Positions 53,402-62,758 of a stretch of 64,000 nt of DNA are shown here, one piece after another. Within the stretch, counting starts at the first letter, position 1; each line of letters opens with the position of its first letter. A program made the translations under genes and the position numbers. The notes under the pieces are model-generated. The model ran no database searches. It saw only the letters and a list, made by a program, of their open reading frames with translations, and was not told the DNA's origin. Origin of the DNA: CAVSJR01 sp963728285 (lineage in GTDB: Bacteria > Actinomycetota > UBA4738 > HRBIN12); NCBI GenBank assembly GCA_963728285.1, contig CAVSJR010000001.1:124001-188000 (forward strand), in the 5' to 3' direction.

Positions 53402-53923
53402 GTGAACACGCGACTGCTCGGGGTCTACTTGAACGATCACCTCGCCGGGTCGATCGGGGGCGAGGAGCTCGCGAAGCGTTGCCTGTCGCACAACCAGCAT
53501 TCGCCGTTGGGCGATTTCCTGGCCCGCTTCGTCGTCGAGGTTCGGGAGGATCGGGGCGCGCTCGAGCGGCTCATGGAGCGGCTCGACGTTCGGCGGGATC
53601 CGTTGAAACCGCGGGCCTGGTGGCTGCTCGAGAAGCTCGGCCGCTTCAAGATGAACGGCGGCGTGTTGCGCTACACCGAGCTGAGCAGGCTGGAGGAGCT
53701 GGAGGGCCTCTGCCTCGGCGTCGAGGGCAAGGCGTGCATGTGGCGAGCATTGGGCCATGCGCCCCTGGACCTCGCCGGAGAGCAGGAGCTCGACCTGGGG
53801 GCGTTGGAGGCACGTGCCCAGCGCCAGCGGGAGCAGCTCGAGATCCACCGGCTCGTGGCCGCGCGACGGCTCGTCACGGAGGACGAACGCCTCGGCGCAG
53901 CGGTCGACGTAGCGGCGTCATAG
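53402..53923 (+). CDS. Helical ferritin-like hypothetical protein
   Basis: 173 aa, predicted all-helical: VYLNDHLAGSIGGEELAKRC, LARFVVEVREDRGALERLME, RLDVRRDPLKPRAWWLLEKL, LSRLEELEGLCLGVEGKACM. Acidic residues and a His are spaced like a ferritin-like four-helix bundle, but no clear ExxH pair pattern can be fixed by eye. The LNDHLAG...L-x-R phrase is known to me in uncharacterised actinobacterial proteins. GTG 53402. Confidence 0.65.
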   Translation: MNTRLLGVYLNDHLAGSIGGEELAKRCLSHNQHSPLGDFLARFVVEVREDRGALERLMERLDVRRDPLKPRAWWLLEKLGRFKMNGGVLRYTELSRLEELEGLCLGVEGKACMWRALGHAPLDLAGEQELDLGALEARAQRQREQLEIHRLVAARRLVTEDERLGAAVDVAAS

Positions 53924-53989
53924 CCCTCGACGCTCGCGTTCGTCGCCGTTGACTCATGGTGCACTCGACGCTACGGTGCGCACACCTCG

Positions 53990-55312
53990 ATGGGGCCGAT
54001 CGTGCGACGACGACAATGGACCGCGCTGCTCGCGCAGCTGCTCGTGCTCGTGGCGACCGCGAGCCCCGCGAGCGGCTCGGCGGGCGACCTCGACCCGAGC
54101 TTCTCGGGGGACGGGATCGTCCAGCGCCGATTGGGCCGGGTGCCGACCTCGATCGCCGCGCTCGTCCGCGCTCCCCACGGGGACATCGTCGCGGCCGCGA
54201 ACGTCGGGTGCTGCGGCGGCCAGGACGTCGCGATCGCCGGGTTCGACTCGGCCGGCGCGTTGGACCCTTCGTTCGGCGAACGGCGGCATGAGGCTCATCG
54301 ACACCGGGGAGACCGATCGCGTCATCTGGATCGGACGCGATCACGCCGATCGGATCGTGGTCGTCGGCTACCGGCAGCTGTTCGGCTCGGCCTGCCGATT
54401 CGAGGTCTGCATCAACCTCCTGCTGGCGCGCTTCCTCGCCGACGGCTCCCCCGATCCCTCCTACGGAGATGGCGGCGTGATCACCATCGACAGCCCTCTG
54501 GACCGCTTTCCGCTGGACGCGGCGATCGATGAGGAGGGGCGGCTCGTGCTGATCGGTACGGATGGAACGGCGGGATGAAACCGATCGGACGGTGGTCGCC
54601 CGCTTCCTCGACGATGGCTCGCCGGATCCGGAATTCGGCACGGGAGGATCGGTCACCTTCTCCGAGCCCAAGCAAGCCGTGGCCGTGGCCCTCGACGTCC
54701 GGGGCCGCGTCGTGCTCGCCGGCGCGATCGCCCGGGGCGGCGAGACGCCGGCTCCGCTCGTCGCTCGACTGCTGCCCTCCGGCGAGCCGGATACGAGCTT
54801 CAGCGGCAACGGGATCCTCCCGATCCGCGCTTGGCCTGGCGCCGCCGAGGGAGACCGCGGAGCGTTTCACGCCCTCGCGATCGACGCGGATGGACGAATC
54901 CTCGCGGCGGGAGATCACGCCATCGACGGTGAGGCGCGCATCGCCATCGCGAGGATCGCCTCGGCCGGCCACCTCGACCGGACGTTCTCGGACGACGGCG
55001 CGCTCGACCTGGATTCACCTCGGACGTCGTCGGCGATCGAATGGATCGGGGCCGACGATCGAGGAAGGGTCGTGTTCGCCGGGACGGCCCAGGGCATCAC
55101 GCTCTGGGACGTGGTTGTGGGCAGGGTCACGGGCGACGGCATCCCGGACCCGAGCCTTCGGGGGCGACGGCGTGATCCGGACCGACGTGGATGCCTATCA
55201 GGACTTCGCAAACGACGCGCTCATCGATGGAAGGGGCCGACTCCTGGTCGGGGGAGGCACCGACGACGGGACCGAGGGCGACGTCGGGCTTCTGCTCCGC
55301 TACCTATCGTAG
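53990..55312 (+). CDS. Secreted delta-60 repeat protein (three frame changes)
   Basis: Signal peptide LLAQLLVLVATASPASGSAG. Repeats of about 55-60 residues begin LDPSFSGDGI, PDPSYGDGGV, PDPEFGTGGS, PDTSFSGNGI and LDRTFSDDGA, each followed by a strand-rich GRIVVVG-type segment. This is the delta-60 repeat, predicted to form a beta propeller. Frame changes near 54280, 54560 and 55160. Probably a surface or secreted binding protein; no catalytic residues recognised. Confidence 0.82.
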
Positions 55313-55516
55313 CGGCCGGCGGAAGCGTATCCTGCCGATATGGCTCTTCGTCGCGAAACGCGTTGGCGCCTGGGCCTTCGGCTCTCCTACTAGACCGCTG
55401 CTTCCCGCATACGGCGTCCAGGGAAGCAGCGGGACAGGCGCATTCCGGCCGTGCGGACCGTCCGGCACGGCGCTGGAACCGCCATCTCTCCCGCTCGATC
55501 GAAGGAGGTAGGCGGC

Positions 55517-56446
55517 GTGCCAATGCCACACCACGTTCAGATGCAGGTCGTCAAACGACGGCTGGTCGGCAAGGAGGGAAGCGCGCGGATCCGAGAGCTC
55601 CGCGACATCCTTCACGATCTGCCCGACTACAAGAACGGTCCCTACGCCGACATCCGGAAGTGGATCCTCGGCGAGATCGATCAGACGCGGGTGCGCTCCG
55701 GCGTCGTCCATCGCGACTCGATCGCGGTTCGGCGAGACGGGATCGCGCAGATCGCACTCGTCGGCCCGCCGAACGTGGGGAAATCCTCCCTGCTGCAGGC
55801 GCTCTCGAGGGTCCAGATCAAGACCGGCGACTATCCATTCACCACGCTGCGGCCGGTGCCTGCGGTCACCGACATCCATGGACTGCCGGTGCAGCTCGTC
55901 GAGATCCCCGGACTGATCGCCGGAGCGGGAGAGGGACGAGGCCAGGGCCGCGCATTCCTCGGCGTGCTTCGGGGCGCCGACGGCATCGTCTACTGTCAGG
56001 ATGCTTCGAGTCCCGTCGCTCCGCTCGAGGAGGTTCGAGCGGAGGTCGCATCGGCCGAGATCGAATCGCCGGCGATCCTGGCCGCGACGAGGCTCGACGA
56101 GGCCGCGCCGGATGCGCTGGCCCGCCTCACTCGCGCCTTCGGGGATCTCCGCGTGATCGGCGTCTCCATCCTCGACGACGCGAGCCTCGATCGCTTCCGA
56201 GACGCCGTGTGGGAGCTGACCGGATTGCTGCGGGTCTTCACGAGGCGGCCGGGGTCGAACGACGCGGACCCGCTTGCGATGGCGCCCGGCGCCACGGTGG
56301 CCGACGTCGCGAGGGCGGTGCACGGCGAGCTGGGCGCGAGATGTCGCGGAGCCCACATCTGGGGACCGTCCGCGCGCTCGCCGGGCCAGTTCGTCGGCCG
56401 CGATCATCATGTCGCGGACGACGACATCGTCGAGGTGATCGCGTAA
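55517..56446 (+). CDS. Obg/DRG-like GTPase with TGS domain
   Basis: 309 aa. Helical N-terminus KEGSARIRELRDILHDLPDY, G1 GPPNVGKSSLLQALS, G2 region GDYPFTTLRPVPAV, G3 VEIPGLIAGAGEGRGQGR; the G4 position reads ATRLDE instead of NKxD, which would weaken guanine specificity. The C-terminal TGS is PGSNDADPLAMAPGATVADV to VGRDHHVADDDIVEV. Members of the DRG group bind ribosomes. GTG 55517 is chosen because AAGGAGGT ends eight bases upstream; ATG 55523 is possible. Confidence 0.9.
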   Translation: MPMPHHVQMQVVKRRLVGKEGSARIRELRDILHDLPDYKNGPYADIRKWILGEIDQTRVRSGVVHRDSIAVRRDGIAQIALVGPPNVGKSSLLQALSRVQIKTGDYPFTTLRPVPAVTDIHGLPVQLVEIPGLIAGAGEGRGQGRAFLGVLRGADGIVYCQDASSPVAPLEEVRAEVASAEIESPAILAATRLDEAAPDALARLTRAFGDLRVIGVSILDDASLDRFRDAVWELTGLLRVFTRRPGSNDADPLAMAPGATVADVARAVHGELGARCRGAHIWGPSARSPGQFVGRDHHVADDDIVEVIA

Positions 56447-56540
56447 CGCCCCTTCGGATCGCACGAGCTCTGGATATCCTGACGCCGTACCTTCGGCATC
56501 GCGCGGACGGGAGAGGCAGAGCCACCGCCTGCGGCGGCCA

Positions 56541-57905
56541 CTACGTCAGCGGTGGGAGCAGTCCCGCGAGTCGCTCGATGTATTCGTCGAGGATGGCCGC
56601 GGCTGCGGGATACGAGGCCACAAGTGGATGCGCGAGGAGCGCGCCGAGCGCCGCATCGTAGGACCCCTCGACCGCGGCGGTGACGGTGAGTCGTTCATAG
56701 AGCTTGACCTGGGCGAGCAGGGCCAGCGCCGCCTCGGGGATCTCGCCCTGCGCGATGGGATGCGCCCCGTGCTCGTCGGCGAGGCAGGTGACCTCCACCA
56801 CGTCGTCGTCGCGCAAGCCCTCGATCGCCCCACGATTCGGGACATTCAGGATGAGGGGCACCTTCCTGCGACGGACGGCTGCGGCCATCACGGCGGTCGC
56901 GACCCCTTCGTAGCCCTCCCCCTCGAACACGTCCCCCAGATCGTCCGCCTCCTCCGGCACCGCCTCGCCGCGCTCGCGGGCGAAGTACGTCGCGTCGCGC
57001 TCGCCCATCGTGCGCTCCCACGCCGCGGCGGCCCCCGGGAGGTCGCCCGCGTCGACACGGGCGCGCAACACGGGCCACAGCGCGTCGTTGAGCGCTTGAA
57101 GCTGGCGGCCGCGTGAACCCCCCGAGCCTCGAATGTTCGCCAGCGCCTGATCCCGGTAGTAGTAGAAATAGAGATACTCCATGGGCAGCATCCCGATCCC
57201 CCGCACGAGCGCGGGATCGAAGAGCCGCCACTGCTCGTCGGCCGCCTGGAGCTCCTCGAACCGGTCGAGCAGCTCGGGCAGCAGATCGTGGCCGTCGACC
57301 AGGACCCGGTGAATCCAGCCGCAATGGTTCAGCCCGACGTAGTCGGCGTGCACCTGTTCCCGGGGGAGGCCCAGGAAGGCCGCGACGCTCCGCTGCATGG
57401 AGATCGGTCCGTCGCAGATGCCCACGGCGCGCACGGACGTGTGCTCGTGCAACGCCTGCATCACGATTCCGACGGGGTTCGTGAAGTTCACCAGCAGCGC
57501 CTCGGGCGCCACGTCCTCGATCAGGCGCGCGTAGTCGAGCATCGCCGGGATCGTCCGCAGGGCCATCGCGAAGCCCCCGGGCCCGGTGGTCTCCTGGCCG
57601 ATGACCCCGTGCTTCAGCGGGACCTCCTCGTCGACGGCCCGGGCGCCCTCCTTGCCCGGGCGGATCGCCGAGAAGACGAACCGCGCGCCGTGGATCGCCT
57701 CCCTCGCGTCGGGCTCGCCGCGGACCGTGAACCGTGCCCCCCAGTCGGCGCACAGGTATCCACCCACGGCGGTCATGAGCTCCAGGCGCTCGGGGTCGGT
57801 GTCGTGCAACACGACCTCGTCCAGCCCGAGGTCGTCCTGCCCGGCGGACAGGCCGCGCAGGACGAAGGGCGCCCGCACGCCCGAGCCCAGCAACGTCATC
57901 TTCAC
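56541..57905 (-). CDS. Glycoside hydrolase family 4 enzyme
   Basis: NAD+- and Mn2+-dependent glycosidase family acting by oxidation-elimination. Residues: Rossmann start MTLLGSGVRAPFVLRGL, SAIRPGKEGARAVDEEVPLK, VNFTNPVGIVMQAL, metal/catalytic motif GICDGPIS (Cys-Asp-Gly-Pro), and GLNHCGWIHRVLVDG, a Tyr-containing segment EYLYFYYYRDQ. The CDGP sequence differs from the CHSV/CHEV (alpha) and CNVP (phospho-beta) signatures, so substrate and anomeric specificity are open. 454 aa; GTG 57905 overlaps the kinase stop by 4 bp (GTGA). Confidence 0.9.
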   Translation of the reverse strand: MKMTLLGSGVRAPFVLRGLSAGQDDLGLDEVVLHDTDPERLELMTAVGGYLCADWGARFTVRGEPDAREAIHGARFVFSAIRPGKEGARAVDEEVPLKHGVIGQETTGPGGFAMALRTIPAMLDYARLIEDVAPEALLVNFTNPVGIVMQALHEHTSVRAVGICDGPISMQRSVAAFLGLPREQVHADYVGLNHCGWIHRVLVDGHDLLPELLDRFEELQAADEQWRLFDPALVRGIGMLPMEYLYFYYYRDQALANIRGSGGSRGRQLQALNDALWPVLRARVDAGDLPGAAAAWERTMGERDATYFARERGEAVPEEADDLGDVFEGEGYEGVATAVMAAAVRRRKVPLILNVPNRGAIEGLRDDDVVEVTCLADEHGAHPIAQGEIPEAALALLAQVKLYERLTVTAAVEGSYDAALGALLAHPLVASYPAAAAILDEYIERLAGLLPPLT

Positions 57906-58867
57906 GTCGTCCCTCCTCCCGGGATCCCCTCCGGCCGTGTGAGCCCGATCCCGCGTGAGGCCGCGATCGCCCGAAGCTCGGGCTCCCGGGGGCAGCCGCG
58001 ATAGCCGCCGTAGTCGGCGACGGCACGGCTCCCGCAGATGACGCCCAGGGTGAGCGCCGCCTCGAGCTCGAGCCCGTCGAGCCACCCCGCGAGGAACCCC
58101 GCGTTGAAGCTGTCGCCGGCGCCGGTGCTGTCGACGACCGCCACCGGATCCGCGGGCACCGCTCGCATGTCCCCCCCGGCGAGGCCGAGCGCGCCGGCCG
58201 CCCCGCGCTTGATGACGACGCATCGGCAGTGGTCTCCGAGCTTGCCGAGCGCGCGCTCCGCGTCGTCCTCCCCGGTCATCGCCGCGGCCTCGGCCTCGTT
58301 CGCGAACAGCACGTCGGCGTCGGCGAGCACCTCGGCGAGCGATCGGGGGGAGGACCACTCGGGGCCTCCCCACGCGTCGAGCGAGACCGTCATCCCGCGG
58401 CGGCGGGCGACCGCCTCGAGCTCGGGCGCCTCGTCCGCGTACGCGTGCAGGTGCCGAGCATCGACCCGCGTCGTGATGATCTCCAGCGCACGCGACCTGA
58501 GCTGCGCGTCGTACCCGTCGGCGGATCCCCAGTGTGTGACGAAGCCTCGGTCGCCGTCGAGGTTGAGCGCCACGGAGATCCCCGGCAGCGGACGATCCTC
58601 AACCTCGAGGAAGTCGGTGGGGAGGCCCTCGGCATCGAACTCGTCGCGAATCATGCGGCTCCACACGTCGTTGCCGACGGTGGCGACGTAGGCGACCCGC
58701 AGGCCGATGCGGTTCGCCGCGGCCGGCGTGTTGAACGACGTGCCGGCACACACGCCCAGGCCATCGGACTCGATGTCCTTGCCGAGCGCGGGCCACTCGT
58801 GCAGCCCGGAGAACATGACGTCGACCGAGGGCCGCCCGACGACCAAGAGGTCGAACGGTGCGCTCAT
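57902..58867 (-). CDS. PfkB-family carbohydrate kinase
   Basis: 321 aa ribokinase fold: DLLVVGRPSVDVMFSGLHEW, GTSFNTPAAANRIGLRVAYV, and the anion-hole/base motif VDSTGAGDSFNAGFLAGW near residue 265. It would phosphorylate a sugar released inside the cell. It starts at ATG 58867 overlapping the NagB-like stop (ATGA) and ends overlapping the GH4 start, so the three genes are tightly coupled. Confidence 0.93.
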   Translation of the reverse strand: MSAPFDLLVVGRPSVDVMFSGLHEWPALGKDIESDGLGVCAGTSFNTPAAANRIGLRVAYVATVGNDVWSRMIRDEFDAEGLPTDFLEVEDRPLPGISVALNLDGDRGFVTHWGSADGYDAQLRSRALEIITTRVDARHLHAYADEAPELEAVARRRGMTVSLDAWGGPEWSSPRSLAEVLADADVLFANEAEAAAMTGEDDAERALGKLGDHCRCVVIKRGAAGALGLAGGDMRAVPADPVAVVDSTGAGDSFNAGFLAGWLDGLELEAALTLGVICGSRAVADYGGYRGCPREPELRAIAASRGIGLTRPEGIPGGGTT

Positions 58868-59668
58868 CCGTCTCCCCAGGCCGCGCGGTCGACGAGAACG
58901 GTCACGTCCGCATCGGTCGCCCGCAGGAACGACGCGGGGACCCATGGCTCGATCGGGCCTTCCAAGCGCTTGATGCACGATCTCGCGCTTGCTCTCACCC
59001 GACACGACGAGCACGATCGTGCGCGCCGACAGCAACTGCGCCATGCCCATCGTCACGGCCCTCGGTGGCACGTCGGCGACGGCGCCCCAGTAGCCGGCGT
59101 TGGCCTCGATCGTGACGGGCGACAGCTCGACCGCGCGGGTCGGCGTCCACCGGCTCGAGGGCGGCTCGTTGAACCCGAGATGACCGTTCGGGCCGAGCCC
59201 GAGGACCGCGAGGTCCAATCCACCGCGCGCCTCGACCGCATCGTCGAATGCCGCGCACGCCTCGTCGAGGTCGCCGTCGAGCGGCAGCTCCACGACGCGC
59301 TCATCGGCGACCCCCAACGGCTCCAGGAAGCTCCGACGCATCCATCCGAGGAGCGAACGCCGGTCGCCGTCCTCGAGCCCGAGGTACTCGTCGAGCTGGA
59401 ACGCCGTGACGTTCGTCGCATCGACGAGGCCCGCGCGGCGGCGCGCGGCGAGCTCCGCGTACAGGCCCATCGGGGTGCGGCCGGTCGCCGCCACGACCGA
59501 GGCCGTCGGAGTCCCGGCGATCACCTGGGCGATGAGATCCGCTCCGGCCCGGTTCAGTTGATCGACGTCCTCGACGACGCGGGTGCGGGGACCGCCCAGC
59601 TGGATCAGCCTCCACGGACGAGCGTCGCGCGAAACCGATAGCGGTCGCCTCGGTAGATCATCTCGCAC
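58864..59668 (-). CDS. nagB: NagB-like glucosamine-6-phosphate isomerase/deaminase (frameshifted)
   Basis: Sugar-phosphate isomerase of the NagB/6-phosphogluconolactonase fold: VVAATGRTPMGLYAELAARR, FQLDEYLGLEDGDRRSLLGW, LAVLGLGPNGHLGFNEPPSS, VTMGMAQLLSARTIVLVVSG. A frame change near 58965 gives LEGPIEPWVPASFLRATDAD to TGA 58864-58866. ATG 59668 is the only ordinary start in frame but would overlap the GntR gene by 64 bp; a CTG near 59600 is the alternative. It suggests the pathway handles an amino sugar. Confidence 0.85.
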
Positions 59669-60354
59669 ATCTCGATCGGCCGGCCCGTCTCGTCCTCCGT
59701 GAGCTGATGGCAGCGCAGCACCGGCTCCCCCGGCTGCAGGTCGAGGAGCGCCGCCTGCCGCTCATCCGCGGCGACGGCCTCGACGGCGAAGCGAGCGCGA
59801 GCCGGCCGCAGTCCGTGACGCTCCTCGAGCTCGTCGTAGAGGGACGCCCCGGAGAAGTCCACCTCGACCAAGTCCGGCGCGAGGGACAGCGGGACGGTGC
59901 TGCGGTCGATCATGATCGGGACGTCGTCCATGAGGCGGAGCCGCTCGAGCTCGAAGAGCGCCGCGCCGGGCGCGAGGCTGAGCGCCTCCGCCTCGTCGAT
60001 CGTGGCGGGGCGCACGTGCAGGTCGAGCACCCGCCCCCCCACCGTGAGCCCCCGCGATGCCGCCATCTCCGAGAAGCTCATGAGCGCGTTCGGCGGCTCG
60101 CCGATGGGCGACCCGGCGACGACCCACCCTCCCGGATGACGCGCCACGATGCCGGCGCTCTCGAGCTCCGCCAACGCTCGACGCAGCGTCACCCGACTGA
60201 CGCCGAAATGCTCGGCCAAGGCTCGCTCCGGCGGCAGCCGGGAGCCGGGCGACCTCCGACCTCGCGAGATCTCCTCGGCGAGCGAGTCCTCCACTCGCTT
60301 GTAGCGGAGCTGAAGCCGGTCGAGCATCTCCGGCCCTTGTTCGGACTCCGACAT
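59605..60354 (-). CDS. GntR-family (HutC/UTRA) transcriptional regulator
   Basis: N-terminal winged helix: EEISRGRRSPGSRLPPERAL, AEHFGVSRVTLRRALAELES, GIVARHPGGWVVAG. C-terminal UTRA ligand domain: GAALFELERLRLMDDVPIMI, ARFAVEAVAADERQAALLDL, GEPVLRCHQLT, YRGDRYRFRATL. UTRA senses sugar phosphates such as glucosamine 6-phosphate (NagR/DasR). ATG 60354 begins SESEQGPEML. First gene of the leftward operon and divergent from the ABC importer, which it probably controls together with its own operon. Confidence 0.92.
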   Translation of the reverse strand: MSESEQGPEMLDRLQLRYKRVEDSLAEEISRGRRSPGSRLPPERALAEHFGVSRVTLRRALAELESAGIVARHPGGWVVAGSPIGEPPNALMSFSEMAASRGLTVGGRVLDLHVRPATIDEAEALSLAPGAALFELERLRLMDDVPIMIDRSTVPLSLAPDLVEVDFSGASLYDELEERHGLRPARARFAVEAVAADERQAALLDLQPGEPVLRCHQLTEDETGRPIEMCEMIYRGDRYRFRATLVRGG

Positions 60355-60407
60355 GCGCCCGATGATAGACCGGTAAGGACCAGAAGGAAACAAAAGAGAC
60401 CCTTGGC

Positions 60408-60445
60408 TTGACTCGGTCGACGCCCGGTCCTACAGTCGGGCGTCG
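60408..60445 (+). promoter_or_regulatory. Near-consensus promoter giving a leaderless mRNA
   Basis: TTGACT (60408-60413), 17 bp, TACAGT (60431-60436). Expected start of transcription at 60443-60445 coincides with the GTG start of the binding protein, which has no ribosome site. GGTAAGGACC at 60372-60381 and GGTCC at 60426-60430 might be parts of a GntR operator. Confidence 0.7.
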
Positions 60446-61814
60446 TGAGGGCTCCACGGTTCGGCCTTCGTCTCCTCTCCATCACCGCGGTGGTGACGCT
60501 CGCGGCCGTGGCCTGCACGCCCGGCGGATCGACGGAGCAGGCGTCCGCCCCTCCGGCGCCGGCCAGCACCGGGGTGACCGCGACCCGAGCCGATCACCAT
60601 CACCGTCTGGGATCAGGAGTACGGGCAGGTCGGCAGGGTCTGGGACAAGCTCAACGCCGAGTTCGAGCAGGAGTACCCGAACGTGACCGTCAAGCGGGTC
60701 AAGCGGGACTTCGGCGAGCTCAAGACGCTGCTCAAGCTCGCCATCTCGGGGCCGAACCCTCCCGACGTGGTCGAGGTCAACCAGGGCTGGCCGGACATGG
60801 GGCAGCTCGTGAAGGCGGGGCTCCTGCTCCCCCTCGACAACTACGCGCAGGCCTACGGCTGGAACGACCGCGTCTCGGAGAACGTGCGCTCGGTGAGCAG
60901 CTGGTCGCCCGACGGCAAGCAGTTCGGCACCGGCAGCCTGTTCGGCTACACGACGATGGGCGAGATCATCGGCGTCTACTACAACAAGGAGATGCTCGCG
61001 GATCTCGGGCTCACGGTCCCGACGACCTTCGACGAGTTCGAGCAGGCCCTCGCGGTCGCGAAGCAGGCCGGAGAGGTTCCGATCCAGTTCGGCAACAACG
61101 ACGCGTTCCCCGGCATCCACGAGTACGCGGTCATCCAGGATCAGATGGCCACGGTGGACGACCTGACCGCCTTCATCTTCGGGCTGAACGGAAGCGAGCT
61201 CTCGTTCGACACGCCGGCGAACGTGCAGGCCGCCACCACGCTGCAGGACTGGGCGGCGTCCGGCTACTTCACGCCGGGGTTCGGCGGCGGCGGGTATCAG
61301 GACGCCGTCAACAACTTCGCGAAGGGCGAGGGCCTGTTCATGATCACCGGCAACTGGATCGTGGCCGACCTCGGGGCCGACAACAGCGATTTCGGGTTCT
61401 TCGTCATGCCCCCGCGTGAGGCCGGCGGGCCGCCGGTCTCGACGGGCGGCGCGGGCTTCCCGTTGGCGATCGCGGCCGGGTCGGAGAACCCCGATGCCGC
61501 CGCCGCCTACATCGACTGGATGACGAACGACCACGCGAGCGACCTGCTCGCTGCCGACCGGGCAGCTTCCGCTGTCCGCGGGCGCTGCGACCTCGTCGGT
61601 CCAGGACGGCACCGTGCTCGCGGACGTGCTGAACGCCTCCTCGATCGTGACCGAGAGCAACGGCGTCGTCCCCTACGAGGACTGGGCGACGCCCACCTTC
61701 TACGACACCCTCACGGCCGCGATCCAGGAGCTCATGGTGAACAGGATCACGCCCCAGGAATTCGTGTCGAAGGTCCAGCAGGACTACGCGGACTTCCAGA
61801 GCTCGCGAACCTGA
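60445..61814 (+). CDS. ABC sugar-transporter substrate-binding lipoprotein (two frame changes)
   Basis: Lipobox VTLAAVAC. After a shift near 60590: ITVWDQEYGQVGRVWDKLNA, DVVEVNQGWPDMGQLVKAGL, GYTTMGEIIGVYYNKEMLAD, EGLFMITGNWIVADLG; a second shift near 61560 leads to DGTVLADVLNASSIVTESNG and LMVNRITPQEFVSKVQQDYA. Family 1 extracellular binding protein (MalE/UgpB-like). About 455 aa. Its TGA shares one base with the next ATG. Confidence 0.92.
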
Positions 61815-62758
61815 TGGAGGTCGAGCCGGCGGTCGCCTCCAGAGCGGTCGTCCTCGGGGGTCGGCGAAAGCCGGAGCGCCTTCCCGGAGAGGCCCGACGG
61901 ATCGGGTACCTGTACGTGGCCCCGGCGTTCATCATCTACGCGGCGTTCAACCTCCTCCCACTCGTGCAGGGCGTGAACGTGTCCTTCTACAACTGGGATG
62001 GGATCACGCCCGGCACGTGGGTCGGGGCGAGCAACTACACCGAGTTCTTCACCGATCCGCTCATCCGCAGCGGGTACATCCACGTACTCGAGCTCATGGT
62101 CTTCTACTCGCTCCTGCCGATCGTCATCGGGCTGTTCCTCGCCGCCCTGCTGTCGCGGATTCGCATCCGCGGCCTCACGTTCTTCCGGGTGCTGCTGTTC
62201 CTCCCGCTCGTCATCACCGACGTCGCGACGGCGGTGGCGTGGACGTGGGTCTACGACGTCGACGGACCGCTCAGCACCGCACTCAGAGCGGTGGGCCTCG
62301 GCCACTTCATCCCGTCCCAGGGCTGGCTCGGGGACTTCAATACCGCGCTGCCCGCCGTCGGGGTGTTCGGGTTGTGGGGCCAGTTCGGCTTCTGCCTGAT
62401 CCTCTTCCTGGCGGGGGTCATGAAGATACCGGCGAGCCTCTACGAGGCGGCGAGGGTCGACGGCGCCAACGCCGTGCGGGAGTTCTTCGCGGTCACGCTC
62501 CCAGGGTTGCGCTACGAGCTGCAGGTCGTCCTCGTGCTTCTCGTGATCGGCACCCTCGGCACGTTCGACGAGGTCTACGTGATGACCAACGGCGGGCCCG
62601 GGACGGCGACCACGGTCCCGGCCTACCTGGTGTGGAGGCGGATGTTCCAGACCGGCGAGGTGGGATCGGCCGCCGCGCTCGGCATCTCCCTCATGCTCAT
62701 CATCTTCGCGGTGACCTTCGTGATCAATCGCCTCATGGAACGCGGGGCCGAGGGATGA
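61814..62758 (+). CDS. ABC sugar permease, MalF/UgpA type
   Basis: Six helices: YVAPAFIIYAAFNLLPLVQG, VLELMVFYSLLPIVIGLFLA, VLLFLPLVITDVATAVAWTW and others. EAA loop YEAARVDGANAVREFFAVTL binds the ATPase. 314 aa, intact. ATG overlaps the binding-protein stop (TGATG) and its own stop overlaps the next ATG (ATGA). Confidence 0.95.
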   Translation: MEVEPAVASRAVVLGGRRKPERLPGEARRIGYLYVAPAFIIYAAFNLLPLVQGVNVSFYNWDGITPGTWVGASNYTEFFTDPLIRSGYIHVLELMVFYSLLPIVIGLFLAALLSRIRIRGLTFFRVLLFLPLVITDVATAVAWTWVYDVDGPLSTALRAVGLGHFIPSQGWLGDFNTALPAVGVFGLWGQFGFCLILFLAGVMKIPASLYEAARVDGANAVREFFAVTLPGLRYELQVVLVLLVIGTLGTFDEVYVMTNGGPGTATTVPAYLVWRRMFQTGEVGSAAALGISLMLIIFAVTFVINRLMERGAEG

